A DNA stretch of 64,000 nucleotides from Companilactobacillus musae (GTDB taxonomy: Bacteria > Bacillota > Bacilli > Lactobacillales > Lactobacillaceae), in the NCBI RefSeq assembly GCF_003967595.1, contig NZ_BIFW01000001.1, positions 124,001 through 188,000 of the forward strand. Reading direction: 5' to 3'. A program made the position numbers and the translations under genes. The notes beneath the pieces are model-generated. The model saw only the letters and a list, made by a program, of their open reading frames with translations, ran no database searches and was not told the origin of the DNA. Shown piece by piece: positions 40,855 to 49,512 of this stretch. Numbering within the stretch: position 1 is the first letter of the stretch; the number at the start of each line of letters is the position of its first letter.

Positions 40855-41691
40855 ATGATTACATTAAAATCAGAACGAGAAATTGAAGGAATGCGTGAAT
40901 CTGGTAAGATTTTGGCCGGAGTTCATTTAGGACTTCGCGACATGATTAAACCAGGAATTTCGGCTTATTCAATTGAAGAGTTTGCTAATGACTACATCGT
41001 TAGTCATGGAGCAACACCTTCTGAAAAGGGCTTTGAAGGCTACAAATATGCAACTTGTGTCGATGTGAATGATGAAGTTGCTCATGGTACACCTCGTAAG
41101 GATTTAATTCTTAAAGAGGGTGACATTGTTAAAGTTGATATGACTGTCAACTACAAGGGTTATGAGAGTGACTCATGTTGGAGTTATGGTGTTGGATCAG
41201 TTAGTCAAGAAACTTCTGATTTGATGGAAGTAACAAAGAAGTCACTTTATCTTGGTATTGCTCAAAGTATAGAAGGTAAACGTTTAGGCGATATCGGCTA
41301 TGCTATTCAGCATTATACTGAAGATGAACATGGCTATGGGGATGTACGTGATCTCTGTGGACATGGAATTGGACCTACAATGCATGAAGAACCAGATGTT
41401 TTACATTATGGTGAACCCGGCAAAGGTTTGCGCTTAAAGAACGGTATGACTATTACTATCGAACCAATGATCAATGAAGGTACTTGGGAAATCGTTGACC
41501 GCTCTTTGAAAGATCCTAAAGATGATTGGATCTATTATGCAAGTGCCGATGGTTCTTGGTCTGCTCAATATGAACATACTTTAGCTATTACTGAAAACGG
41601 TCCTGAGATTCTAACTTCTCAAGACGCTGCTGAAGATAAAAAGTATCTAGATTGGGCTCGTAAATATCTTCAAGAACATAAACAAGCATAA
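40855..41691 (+). CDS. map: Methionine aminopeptidase, type I
   Basis: The 278-residue metalloenzyme removes N-terminal methionine. The pita-bread ligands are in place: aspartates in VKVDMTVNYKGYESDS, histidine in CGHGIGPTMHEEP, glutamate in ITIEPM and the last glutamate in QYEHTLAI. Length is slightly above E. coli Map owing to a C-terminal tail and a longer YKGYESDSCWS loop, as often in lactobacilli. It is cotranscribed with uvrC and ends at a strong terminator. Confidence 0.94.
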   Translation: MITLKSEREIEGMRESGKILAGVHLGLRDMIKPGISAYSIEEFANDYIVSHGATPSEKGFEGYKYATCVDVNDEVAHGTPRKDLILKEGDIVKVDMTVNYKGYESDSCWSYGVGSVSQETSDLMEVTKKSLYLGIAQSIEGKRLGDIGYAIQHYTEDEHGYGDVRDLCGHGIGPTMHEEPDVLHYGEPGKGLRLKNGMTITIEPMINEGTWEIVDRSLKDPKDDWIYYASADGSWSAQYEHTLAITENGPEILTSQDAAEDKKYLDWARKYLQEHKQA

Positions 41692-41717
41692 TATATTGCT
41701 AATTTTTTAAACAACAT

Positions 41718-41759
41718 AAAAACCGTATGGAAACCATTTTGGTCACCATACGGTTTTTT
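41718..41759. terminator. Bidirectional terminator, map / surface protein
   Basis: AAAAACCGTATGG (41718-41730) pairs with CCATACGGTTTTTT (41746-41759). Confidence 0.88.
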
Positions 41760-41764
41760 ATTAA

Positions 41765-43612
41765 TTAATTCTTACTAACGTCATTTACGTGTACAAATTC
41801 GTCAGTCGCAACACGATAGTGTTTTTCTTGATTGTTGCCAAGGTAAGCAATGCGGTCATATTGCCAACCAGTGTGGGCAGCTAGGCCTCGGTTTGAAATT
41901 AATTTAGTATCAGAACTTACTAGATTAGTAATTTCTTTGTCTTTAGTTTCAACAATGCCTGATTCAACTTGGTAACGATAAACGTCTTGGGCGCGAACCC
42001 ATTCGTTTACAGCCACACGATAATAAATTTGATTGTCAATTTTGACGTGTTGATCAAACTTCCAATCAGTGTGTTTTGACAAAGCCTTATTAGTTAAGGC
42101 AGAGAATTTGTCATTGTCTAATTGATATAATTTAACACTTTCTTTCATGGTTCCTACAAATCCGTTCATTTTATCAGGATTAGGGGTTGGACTTGGAGCT
42201 GGATTAGTTGGTGGTTGAGTTGATCTAGAATTGTTTGTTGAATGATAAATTACGAAGTCGTCGGTTGTGATCGTACCATCTGCATTAACTTTAGCTGTAA
42301 CCGTATCCTTATCAGGCTTGAAACCGTTGATTTGTGGAACCTTGACAGTTATTGTCTCGCCCTTTTTACCAGTGATATTTGGAACAAATTGTTTACCAAG
42401 ATTAGTTGAAATGGTTACGCCAGTTGTAACGGAATCATTTTGGTCATCAGAATAATTTTTTGATTCATAGTAGATTGCCAAGTTTTGAACTCGACCCGCC
42501 ATTGATAAATTGACTTTCATTTTACCATTAGTGTAATAATGAAGAGCTTTATTTAAAAAGCCGCTTTCGAGTGGTTCGTCAAGTCCTAAATCGAAGATCA
42601 ATTGATGGAAAGCTTTTCCAGACATGGAAGTTACACCAAGTTGAGGGAAATATGTATGGCTAACGCTAGAAAGAGTTTTGTTACGATTTAAAGTGGCTGT
42701 TCCTGGTGTAGGAAGTTCTTCAGTAATATCTTCAGGAATTTCTGTATAAAGTTCGTTTTTGATTGTTTTTTGTGAAAAGATATTTCCATCTAAATATACA
42801 TTGAGGTTAACAACTGATGGATCAGCTTTTTTTAATTCAACGGTAAATTCAGCATTTTCGGGACTAACTGTGTCTGGGTCATAAGTCTTTACTAGTGGAT
42901 CATCATTAAAATAAATATTGATTGGGTTATTTGGATTTTCCATCTCACTTAAATTTTCAAAATCGATATCAACAGCATCAAAATGTCCGTTTAATAAATT
43001 GTCTTTATCGAGATCTTCTAATGTATCAACGGTAACTCCGTCGCTGTCCCAGGTGTTTTTTTGAACATGCTGATAAATTTCTTGCTTGGTATCTTCGAAA
43101 ATATAATGAATATTAGCATCGCCACTAATGAAATTGTAAGTGATGTGGTCAGTTTTTTGACCGTCGCTTAGTAGTGAAAGTGTCTGAGCTTTATCGTTAT
43201 ATCGAAGCTGTGTAGTGCTTGCAGCACCACTATAGTTAAGAATACCTTTCCAACCTGTAGTTATTTCTAAATCATTGACAGTAAAGTCTGTTTCTTTAGT
43301 AGATTTTAATTTGGCGATTTCTGAATCATTCAAATTAATATAAATATCGTCTAATTTAGTATTAATGTTTTTATTAGTTGAAGGGATGACAATACTCGTA
43401 GAAGTATTTAATTTGTCTAAAGAAATTTTATCAGTTAATTTAACTTGCTGAGCTCGTGGTTCTTGATTGTTAGTATGCTTGCCAGTGGTCTCATTTTTAT
43501 TTTGAATAACTTCAGTATTGATTGTGTGCGCACTGGCAGTTGTTTGTTGAATTATTGGAGTTGTAAAGCCTCCTAAAATAATTGCTGATAGTAAGATTGT
43601 TTTTGTTTTCAT
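41765..43612 (-). CDS. Secreted surface protein with SLAP-like C-terminal repeats
   Basis: The 615-residue protein has a signal peptide with a likely cut after A28 (TTASA). A long extracellular N-terminal part (about 30-380) precedes a small domain near 400-455 rich in ITGKKGETITVKVPQ, like bacterial Ig/MucBP-type modules. A Pro/Asn/Thr linker (TQPPTNPAPSPTPNPDK) then leads to two C-terminal repeats. Each carries LSKHTDWKFDQ/LAAHTGWQYDR followed by YYRVAVNEWV/HYRVATDEFV, as in SLAP cell-wall-binding domains. No LPxTG anchor is present. It should sit on the cell wall non-covalently. Binding target unknown. Confidence 0.82.
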   Translation of the reverse strand: MKTKTILLSAIILGGFTTPIIQQTTASAHTINTEVIQNKNETTGKHTNNQEPRAQQVKLTDKISLDKLNTSTSIVIPSTNKNINTKLDDIYINLNDSEIAKLKSTKETDFTVNDLEITTGWKGILNYSGAASTTQLRYNDKAQTLSLLSDGQKTDHITYNFISGDANIHYIFEDTKQEIYQHVQKNTWDSDGVTVDTLEDLDKDNLLNGHFDAVDIDFENLSEMENPNNPINIYFNDDPLVKTYDPDTVSPENAEFTVELKKADPSVVNLNVYLDGNIFSQKTIKNELYTEIPEDITEELPTPGTATLNRNKTLSSVSHTYFPQLGVTSMSGKAFHQLIFDLGLDEPLESGFLNKALHYYTNGKMKVNLSMAGRVQNLAIYYESKNYSDDQNDSVTTGVTISTNLGKQFVPNITGKKGETITVKVPQINGFKPDKDTVTAKVNADGTITTDDFVIYHSTNNSRSTQPPTNPAPSPTPNPDKMNGFVGTMKESVKLYQLDNDKFSALTNKALSKHTDWKFDQHVKIDNQIYYRVAVNEWVRAQDVYRYQVESGIVETKDKEITNLVSSDTKLISNRGLAAHTGWQYDRIAYLGNNQEKHYRVATDEFVHVNDVSKN

Positions 43613-43674
43613 AATAGAACTCCTTGCTTTTTGAGGTAGGGAATTTTTTCAAGTAATCACTTGTAAGTGCTTTC

Positions 43675-43702
43675 AGTATAGCAAGAAAAAACAGCTTGTC
43701 AC
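43675..43702 (-). promoter_or_regulatory. Promoter of the surface protein gene
   Basis: On the minus strand GTGACA (43702-43697), 16 bases, TATACT (43680-43675), with TGC before the -10 forming an extended element. It gives a 5' leader of about 60 bases. Confidence 0.6.
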
Positions 43703-43708
43703 TATCAA

Positions 43709-43720
43709 ATAACGCGTTAT
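43709..43720. promoter_or_regulatory. Perfect palindrome upstream of the surface-protein promoter
   Basis: ATAACGCGTTAT is a perfect 12-base dyad six bases upstream of the -35. It is a candidate regulator site; the regulator is unknown. Confidence 0.45.
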
Positions 43721-43899
43721 ATCAACAAACAATGCTTAGCAAAAAATGAATTCATATTGAGTTATTTTTCATAATAATTTACTTGTTTTGAAAATAATAA
43801 ATTCGATCAAAAACTAGGCCAAAAAGAATACATTTTAACCCTTATTGAATTAAAATATGATTAGCAACAAAGTATAGCTCGATGAAAAGCGAGGTAGTC

Positions 43900-44334
43900 A
43901 TGATGTTATCAACTATTGATAAGGTATCAGAGTTATTACAGGATGACTCAATAACAATATTTGAGATTCACAATGCTACTGGAATTAATCTTAAAACTAT
44001 AAAGGAGTTGCGTAAGTCAAAGGATCTTGCTAAAGCAATCAATAATTTGAAATATAACGATGTTTTAGTATTAGAAGATTTTTTTAATGACGTTCAAATC
44101 AATTACATCAATGGGCATGATGATAATGATTTTTATAAATTCGTGATTCGTATGGGTGATTGGTTTGATGAGTCAATGGGGATCCAACAAGAATATTATC
44201 AATCTGAAGAAGGACTAGATGATGATTTAATGATAGCTACCGCTATTCAGACATTAAATGATATTTCTACTAGAAATAAATCTATCATGCTGGATCTTTA
44301 TTTTAGCTATTCACGTGATGAACAAAATATTTAA
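43900..44334 (+). CDS. Hypothetical protein with HTH-like N-terminus (144 aa)
   Basis: This is a soluble, acidic 144-residue protein. Residues 3-45 (STIDKVSELLQDDSITIFEIHNATGINLKTIKELRKSKD in sense) have the spacing of a helix-turn-helix; the rest is helical and acidic (DDNDFYKFVIRMGDWFDESMG). Tandem ATG codons at 43900 and 43903 follow GAGG; an upstream ATG at 43882 lacks a ribosome site. No family is recognised. It lies alone between divergent and convergent genes and shares a bidirectional terminator with fruA. Confidence 0.68.
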   Translation: MMLSTIDKVSELLQDDSITIFEIHNATGINLKTIKELRKSKDLAKAINNLKYNDVLVLEDFFNDVQINYINGHDDNDFYKFVIRMGDWFDESMGIQQEYYQSEEGLDDDLMIATAIQTLNDISTRNKSIMLDLYFSYSRDEQNI

Positions 44335-44370
44335 AAAAGAGCTGTGAATCTTAGATTCACAGCTCTTTTT
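44333..44370. terminator. Bidirectional terminator, unknown gene / fruA
   Basis: AAAAAAGAGCTGTGAATCT pairs with AGATTCACAGCTCTTTTT around a TT centre; eighteen pairs without mismatch. Confidence 0.92.
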
Positions 44371-44382
44371 ACTTGTATTCAA

Positions 44383-46326
44383 TTATTTATTAGCTTTTTT
44401 AGCAGGTTTCCAGACACCATAAATGACACCTGAAATGATAGCACCAATAACAACAGCTAATAGGTAAAGCAAAGGTTTATTAGCAAGTGGTGTAACGAAG
44501 ATACCACCGTGAGGAGCGGGAACATTAACACCCCATAGTTGTGTTAAACCACCACCGATAGCAGAACCGATAACACTTGAAACAATAACGTGTAATGGAT
44601 CTCCGGCAGCAAATGGAATAGCACCTTCAGTGATGAATGATAAACCTAAGATATAGTTTGAAAGACCAGCTTGTCTTTCCTGTTCTGTAAACTTGTTCTT
44701 CCAGAATGTTGTAGCAATGGCAATTGCTAGAGGTGGAACCATACCACCGACCATAACAGCAGCCATTAAAGCACCATTTTGTGTTGCAGTAAATGTACCA
44801 ATAGCAAATGTATAAGCAGCCTTGTTGAAAGGACCACCCATATCGATAGACATCATACCACCAAGCAAAGTACCCAAGATAACGGCATTACCGGTACCCA
44901 TTGATTCTAGGAAGTGAGTAATAGCAGCGTTAACAACCGCAAAGATTGGATCGATAGCGAAGTACATGATAGCTCCGGTAAAGAGTAACCCTAGAACTGG
45001 ATAAATCAAAATAGTTTTAAGACCAGCCAATGATTTTGGCAAATTCTTGAGCCATTTCTTTAAGAAGACAACAACCCATCCAGCAATGAAACCGGCTAGA
45101 AGACCACCGATAAATCCGGCAGGACTTTTAGATGAAACAACTGAAGCAGTAGCTTGAGATGCCATGTAACCACCAACAAAACCAGGTAGTAGAGCAGGAC
45201 GATCACCAATTGAAACAGCGATATAAGCAGCAAGTACAGGAATTAGGAAACTGAAGGCATAGTTACCAACGTTATTGAAGAACAAGAACCATTGTGATTT
45301 AGCACCAACAGAGTTTTCCAACAAGAAGGAAATAGCCATCAAAATACCACCACCGACAACGAATGGCAACATGTTTGAGATACCATTCATTAGATCAGCA
45401 TAGATTCTTGACCAAAGTGATTTCTTTTCTTCTGAATCATCTTCAGCAGCTGCAGCTCCACCTTCTGAATGGAAGACAGGTGCTTTTTGTTCAACAGCTA
45501 AGTTAATCAATTCTTCGGCCTTATTAATACCATCACTAACAGGGCGGTTAACTAGATGTTTGCCATCAAAACGTGGCATGTCAACTTTCTTATCAGCAGC
45601 AATGATAACACCATCGGCACGTTTGATTTCATCAGAGCTCAAAAGATGTTTAACACCTTCAGAACCGTTAGTTTCAACTTTAATGTCAACACCCATTTTT
45701 TCAGCTTGTTCTTTTAGAGCAGCTTCAGCCATGTATGTGTGGGCAATACCTGTAGGACAGGCAGTGACGGCAACAACGTAAGGTTTCTTTTCGTCATCAT
45801 TTGTTGCATTTTTAGCAGCTTCAGCCTTAGCCTTTTGTTTTTCTTCATCAGCCTTGTCTTTAGCTTCTTTTTCTTGCATAGCTTTGTCGAATAAATCTTG
45901 AACTTCATCAGCTGTCTTAGCAGCCTTTAAATTTTTAACTAATTCAGGATTGATCAAAAGTGAAGATAAAGCGGCAAGAGCTTGCAAGTGAAGATTGTCA
46001 GCACCATCTGGAGCAGCAATCATGAAGAATAGGTAAGCTGGTTGTCCATCTAGTGATTTATAATCAATACCCTTAGCACTCTTGGCAAAAAGTACAGTTG
46101 CACGTTTAACAGCTTTATCACGTGCATGTGGCATAGCAATACCATCACCGATACCAGTACTTGTTTGTGCTTCACGTTTTAAAATATCGGATTTGTATAA
46201 TTCTTTGTCATCGATAACACCGACTTGATAGTACTTGTCAACCATTTCTTCAATGGCATCCTCTTTTGTAGTTGCTTTCAAGTCCATGATCATGGCGTCT
46301 TTTAATAGTAGTTGTTTCAAGTCCAT
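44383..46326 (-). CDS. fruA: Fructose PTS permease EIIABC
   Basis: The 647-residue permease has the order A-B-C. EIIA occupies about residues 1-150 with phospho-histidine H67 (AMPHARDK). A lysine/glutamate/alanine-rich coiled linker covers about 150-180. EIIB spans about 183-285 with phospho-cysteine C190 (TACPTGIAHTYMA). EIIC fills the rest (DMGGPFNKAAY, FITEGAIPFAA, PAPHGGIF). It takes in fructose as fructose-1-phosphate for FruK. It is last in the fruR-fruK-fruA operon, 16 bases after fruK. The codon use is biased to frequent codons, so it is probably well expressed on fructose. Confidence 0.94.
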   Translation of the reverse strand: MDLKQLLLKDAMIMDLKATTKEDAIEEMVDKYYQVGVIDDKELYKSDILKREAQTSTGIGDGIAMPHARDKAVKRATVLFAKSAKGIDYKSLDGQPAYLFFMIAAPDGADNLHLQALAALSSLLINPELVKNLKAAKTADEVQDLFDKAMQEKEAKDKADEEKQKAKAEAAKNATNDDEKKPYVVAVTACPTGIAHTYMAEAALKEQAEKMGVDIKVETNGSEGVKHLLSSDEIKRADGVIIAADKKVDMPRFDGKHLVNRPVSDGINKAEELINLAVEQKAPVFHSEGGAAAAEDDSEEKKSLWSRIYADLMNGISNMLPFVVGGGILMAISFLLENSVGAKSQWFLFFNNVGNYAFSFLIPVLAAYIAVSIGDRPALLPGFVGGYMASQATASVVSSKSPAGFIGGLLAGFIAGWVVVFLKKWLKNLPKSLAGLKTILIYPVLGLLFTGAIMYFAIDPIFAVVNAAITHFLESMGTGNAVILGTLLGGMMSIDMGGPFNKAAYTFAIGTFTATQNGALMAAVMVGGMVPPLAIAIATTFWKNKFTEQERQAGLSNYILGLSFITEGAIPFAAGDPLHVIVSSVIGSAIGGGLTQLWGVNVPAPHGGIFVTPLANKPLLYLLAVVIGAIISGVIYGVWKPAKKANK

Positions 46327-46342
46327 TTAAAAGTCCCCCTAA

Positions 46343-47263
46343 TTAAACTTCAGTAATAGAAATTTCGTTATAAACTTCGTCAATTTTATTCTTTACGGCA
46401 ATATCTTGACTGAAGGCTGTAGCTGATCCGCAAGCAGCACCCATATGGAAGCTTTCGATTGGATCTTTTGTTTCCATGAAAGTACCAGCAAAGCCGGCAA
46501 TCATTGAATCTCCGGCACCAACGGAGTTGATAACAGTTCCTTTTGGTGCGTTAGCTTTGTAAGCTTTATCTTTAGTAACAAGCAAAGCACCATCGCCAGC
46601 CATTGAAACAAGGGCGTGTTTAGCACCTTTGTCCAAAAGCTTTCTAGCATAAGTAATAATTTCTTGTTCATTTTTGAAGGTAACATCAAACAAGTCAGCT
46701 AATTCATGATGGTTAGGTTTTACTACTAATGGGTGCAATGGCAAAGTATCAAGCAAAGCTTGACCAGTTGTATCAATTACAAAGTCCGCACCTTGTTTTT
46801 GAATTGTTTCAGCAATATCTAAATAGAATTTTGCGTCCAAATTTTTGCAAAGGCTTCCAGCCATGATAACAATATCGCCCTCGCCGATACCATCGAGGTT
46901 ATTCATGAAGGCTTTTCTTTCATCATCGCTGATTGCAGGACCAGCACCATTGATTTCGGTTTCTTCATTTTGTGCAATATCGTTAATCTTGACATTGATA
47001 CGAGTGTCTTGTTGTACCTTAGTAAAAGAAGTTTTAAGTTCATGTTTTGAGAGAAGTTCTTCAAACATCGAACCAGTAGCTCCACCAACAAAACCTAATG
47101 CTGTTGAATCAACATCTAATTCTTTAAGAATTCTTGAAACATTGATTCCTTTACCACCGGGAAGTTTAACGTCGTTAGATGTTCGGTTAACTTCGCCAGT
47201 TTTTAAATCTTTCAATTGGAGTACGTAATCAATTGAAGGATTGACTGTAATTGTGTAAATCAA
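46343..47263 (-). CDS. fruK: 1-phosphofructokinase
   Basis: The 306-residue PfkB kinase turns fructose-1-phosphate into fructose-1,6-bisphosphate. It opens MIYTITVNPSIDYVLQL. LPGGKGINVSRIL is the substrate site and VINSVGAGDSMIAGF carries the catalytic aspartate, both canonical. Its ATG directly abuts the fruR stop codon, so translation is coupled. Compare the less canonical PfkB paralogue at 32698. Confidence 0.95.
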   Translation of the reverse strand: MIYTITVNPSIDYVLQLKDLKTGEVNRTSNDVKLPGGKGINVSRILKELDVDSTALGFVGGATGSMFEELLSKHELKTSFTKVQQDTRINVKINDIAQNEETEINGAGPAISDDERKAFMNNLDGIGEGDIVIMAGSLCKNLDAKFYLDIAETIQKQGADFVIDTTGQALLDTLPLHPLVVKPNHHELADLFDVTFKNEQEIITYARKLLDKGAKHALVSMAGDGALLVTKDKAYKANAPKGTVINSVGAGDSMIAGFAGTFMETKDPIESFHMGAACGSATAFSQDIAVKNKIDEVYNEISITEV

Positions 47264-48016
47264 CTAAATTGCCTCCGTTATCTTAGTATGTTTACTTAAA
47301 ACGCTTATTTCTTTTTCTGATAGTTTGTCAGTAATCAGATGTGCCTGTTCTAATGTAGCAAAACGACTAAAACTGACTTGTGAATACTTAGAATTATCAG
47401 ATAATACGTAAGCTTGATTTGATTGTGCAATCGCTAAACTCTTGATCGCTGCTTCCTCTGGATCAGGGGTTGTATAACCCTCATCGACAGAAAAGCCATT
47501 CGTTCCGAGGAAAGCTCTATCGAAATGATAGTTTTCCAAAGTTTGAATGATATTTGCTCCAACTAAAGCCTTAGTAGAAGACTTTAATTTCCCCCCAGGA
47601 AGAAAGGTGTTCACGTTATAATCGGCCAACATCGAAGCGTTATCGACACTATTGGTAATGACTAACAGATCAGTATGTTCTATTAAGTAGGGAATCATGA
47701 ATTGAATCGTTGTCCCAGAATCTAGGAAAATCACTTCATGATTGTGTACTAAGTTTGCAGCTGTCTGACCGATCATTTTCTTTTCATTAATATGAACTGC
47801 AGCTTTTTGTGAAAGAGCAGGTTCTTCATGTAAAGAAATAACGTTTTGAGCACCACCGTGAATTCTTAGTAATTTGTGACAATTTTCTAAGTCTTGTAAA
47901 TCACGACGTAAGGTTGATTCAGAAGCACCCGTTAATGGAATTAGATCGTGGAGTTTGACAATATTATGTAATTTTAATTGTTCTAAAATAATTTGTTGTC
48001 GTTCTTCGGTAAGCAC
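47264..48016 (-). CDS. fruR: DeoR-family regulator of fructose genes
   Basis: The 250-residue repressor has the DeoR helix-turn-helix at the N-terminus (MLTEERQQIILEQLKLH, ASESTLRRDLQDLE) and a sugar-phosphate-sensing C-terminal domain (FLDSGTTIQFMIPYL, FLGTNGFSVDEGYTTPDPEEA). Fructose-1-phosphate is the known effector of FruR in related cocci. The start is GTG 48016 five bases after GAGGTGA. It heads the fru operon behind a phased direct-repeat operator, which implies autoregulation. Confidence 0.93.
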   Translation of the reverse strand: MLTEERQQIILEQLKLHNIVKLHDLIPLTGASESTLRRDLQDLENCHKLLRIHGGAQNVISLHEEPALSQKAAVHINEKKMIGQTAANLVHNHEVIFLDSGTTIQFMIPYLIEHTDLLVITNSVDNASMLADYNVNTFLPGGKLKSSTKALVGANIIQTLENYHFDRAFLGTNGFSVDEGYTTPDPEEAAIKSLAIAQSNQAYVLSDNSKYSQVSFSRFATLEQAHLITDKLSEKEISVLSKHTKITEAI

Positions 48017-48037
48017 TTACATCACCTCACAAGAAAT

Positions 48038-48066
48038 ATAATACATCCAAATTCATTCAAAATCAA
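48038..48066 (-). promoter_or_regulatory. Promoter of the fruRKA operon
   Basis: On the minus strand TTGATT (48066-48061), 17 bases, TATTAT (48043-48038), 21 bases before the GTG start. The -35 lies inside the repeat array. Confidence 0.65.
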
Positions 48067-48104
48067 TCATAAAAACTCAAAATCTTTCAAAACCTTTCAT
48101 AAAA
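48056..48104. promoter_or_regulatory. FruR operator: five 10-bp-phased direct repeats
   Basis: The plus strand holds TCA(A/T)AA five times with C at 48058, 48068, 48078, 48088 and 48098, exactly ten bases apart. On the minus strand the units read TTTATGAAAG, GTTTTGAAAG, ATTTTGAGTT, TTTATGATTG and ATTTTGAATG. One face of the helix is thereby presented to FruR. The array overlaps the fruR promoter -35. Confidence 0.8.
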
Positions 48105-48217
48105 TAATTAGACTTTAATAAAATACTGGACAATCAATACCAGTTCAAAGTATTATGAAGTCTGTTTTTGTGCTAAAATTTAGAAATGATAATTATAGTT
48201 TAGAAAGGGGGATTTTA

Positions 48218-49498
48218 ATGTTTGTAGATAACGTTAAAATCACCGTTAGATCCGGAAAGGGTGGCGACGGGGCTGTAGCCTTTCGTCATGAAAAATATGT
48301 TCCACTTGGTGGACCTTCCGGCGGTGATGGTGGTCGCGGTGGCGATATCATCTTAAAGGCCAATGAAGGAATGAATACTTTAATGGATTTTCGATACAAG
48401 AGAATTTTTAAAGCTCAACCTGGTCAAAATGGTCAAATTAAAGGTATGTATGGTCATAAAGCTGATCCAGTTTATATTAATGTACCAACTGGTACTTCAG
48501 TTTATGATGTGGACACTGGTCATTTGATTGGCGATTTGGTCAATCATAATCAAGAATTAGTAGTAGCTAAAGGTGGCGATGGAGGTCGAGGTAATATTCA
48601 TTTTGCCAACTCCAAGAATCAAGCTCCTGAAGTTGCAGAGAATGGTGAACCTGGCCAAGAGAAGCATATTAAGCTTGAATTGAAGCTGATTGCTGATGTT
48701 GGTTTGGTAGGATTCCCATCTGTGGGTAAATCTACCTTATTATCAGTAGCTACTTCAGCTAAGCCTAAAATTGCGGCCTATCACTTTACGACTTTATCTC
48801 CTAACTTGGGGATGGTACGTTTGGATGATGGTCGTGACTTTGTTATTGCCGATTTGCCTGGTTTGATAGAAGGAGCTTCTAATGGTGTTGGTCTAGGAAT
48901 TCAATTCTTGCGCCATGTTGAGAGAACTCGAGTTCTTTTACATTTGGTTGATATGGATCCTAATAATGGACGTGAACCATATGAAGATTATTTGGCTATC
49001 AGAAAAGAATTAGGTAATTATGATGAGAACGTTTTGAAACGTCCAGAAATCATTGTGCCAACCAAGTTAGATATTCCTGGTTCTGAGGAAAGAATGGCTG
49101 AATTTAAAGAAAAATTGCCAGATGATGTCGATATCTTCCCAATTTCAAGTATCCAACATACTGGTGTAAAAGCCTTAATGAACCATACAAGTGAAGTATT
49201 ATCTAAGGCTGAACCAATTCACTTTGACGTTCAGGTTGACGAAACTAAAGAATACAACTTTGAACCAGAAGCTAAGGCATTTACTATTGAAAAAGATCCA
49301 GAGTACGAGCATAGCTTTATTGTTCATGGTGATAAAGTTGAAAGACTACTTCAAAGAACTAATTTGGATCACCAAGATGGAATTATGCGTTTTGCTAGAC
49401 AACTCAAGTCAATGGGTATTGAAGACGCATTGATTAAAGCTGGTGCTGAATCAGGTGACTCAGTAACCATTCTTGATTTCACTTTTGAATTTATTTAG
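48218..49498 (+). CDS. obgE: Obg GTPase
   Basis: The 426-residue essential GTPase acts in ribosome assembly and stress control. The glycine-rich Obg fold is at the N-terminus ([26 protein letters not shown]). The G domain follows (GFPSVGKST for G1, [10 protein letters not shown] for G3, PTKLDIP for G4, PISSIQHTG for G5). A C-terminal OCT domain ends near residue 426. The start is ATG 48218 behind AAAGGGGGA; a longer frame from 48155 is rejected. An acyltransferase, RNase Z and SDR gene follow closely in the same direction. Confidence 0.95.
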   Translation: MFVDNVKITVRSGKGGDGAVAFRHEKYVPLGGPSGGDGGRGGDIILKANEGMNTLMDFRYKRIFKAQPGQNGQIKGMYGHKADPVYINVPTGTSVYDVDTGHLIGDLVNHNQELVVAKGGDGGRGNIHFANSKNQAPEVAENGEPGQEKHIKLELKLIADVGLVGFPSVGKSTLLSVATSAKPKIAAYHFTTLSPNLGMVRLDDGRDFVIADLPGLIEGASNGVGLGIQFLRHVERTRVLLHLVDMDPNNGREPYEDYLAIRKELGNYDENVLKRPEIIVPTKLDIPGSEERMAEFKEKLPDDVDIFPISSIQHTGVKALMNHTSEVLSKAEPIHFDVQVDETKEYNFEPEAKAFTIEKDPEYEHSFIVHGDKVERLLQRTNLDHQDGIMRFARQLKSMGIEDALIKAGAESGDSVTILDFTFEFI

Positions 49499-49512
49499 GG
49501 GCAATAAGGATA

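Noticed and set aside
48056-48104. Regular short repeats as a possible CRISPR remnant
   Set aside because: The units are 10 bases with no spacers of constant unique length and lie on the fru promoter; they fit a phased operator.
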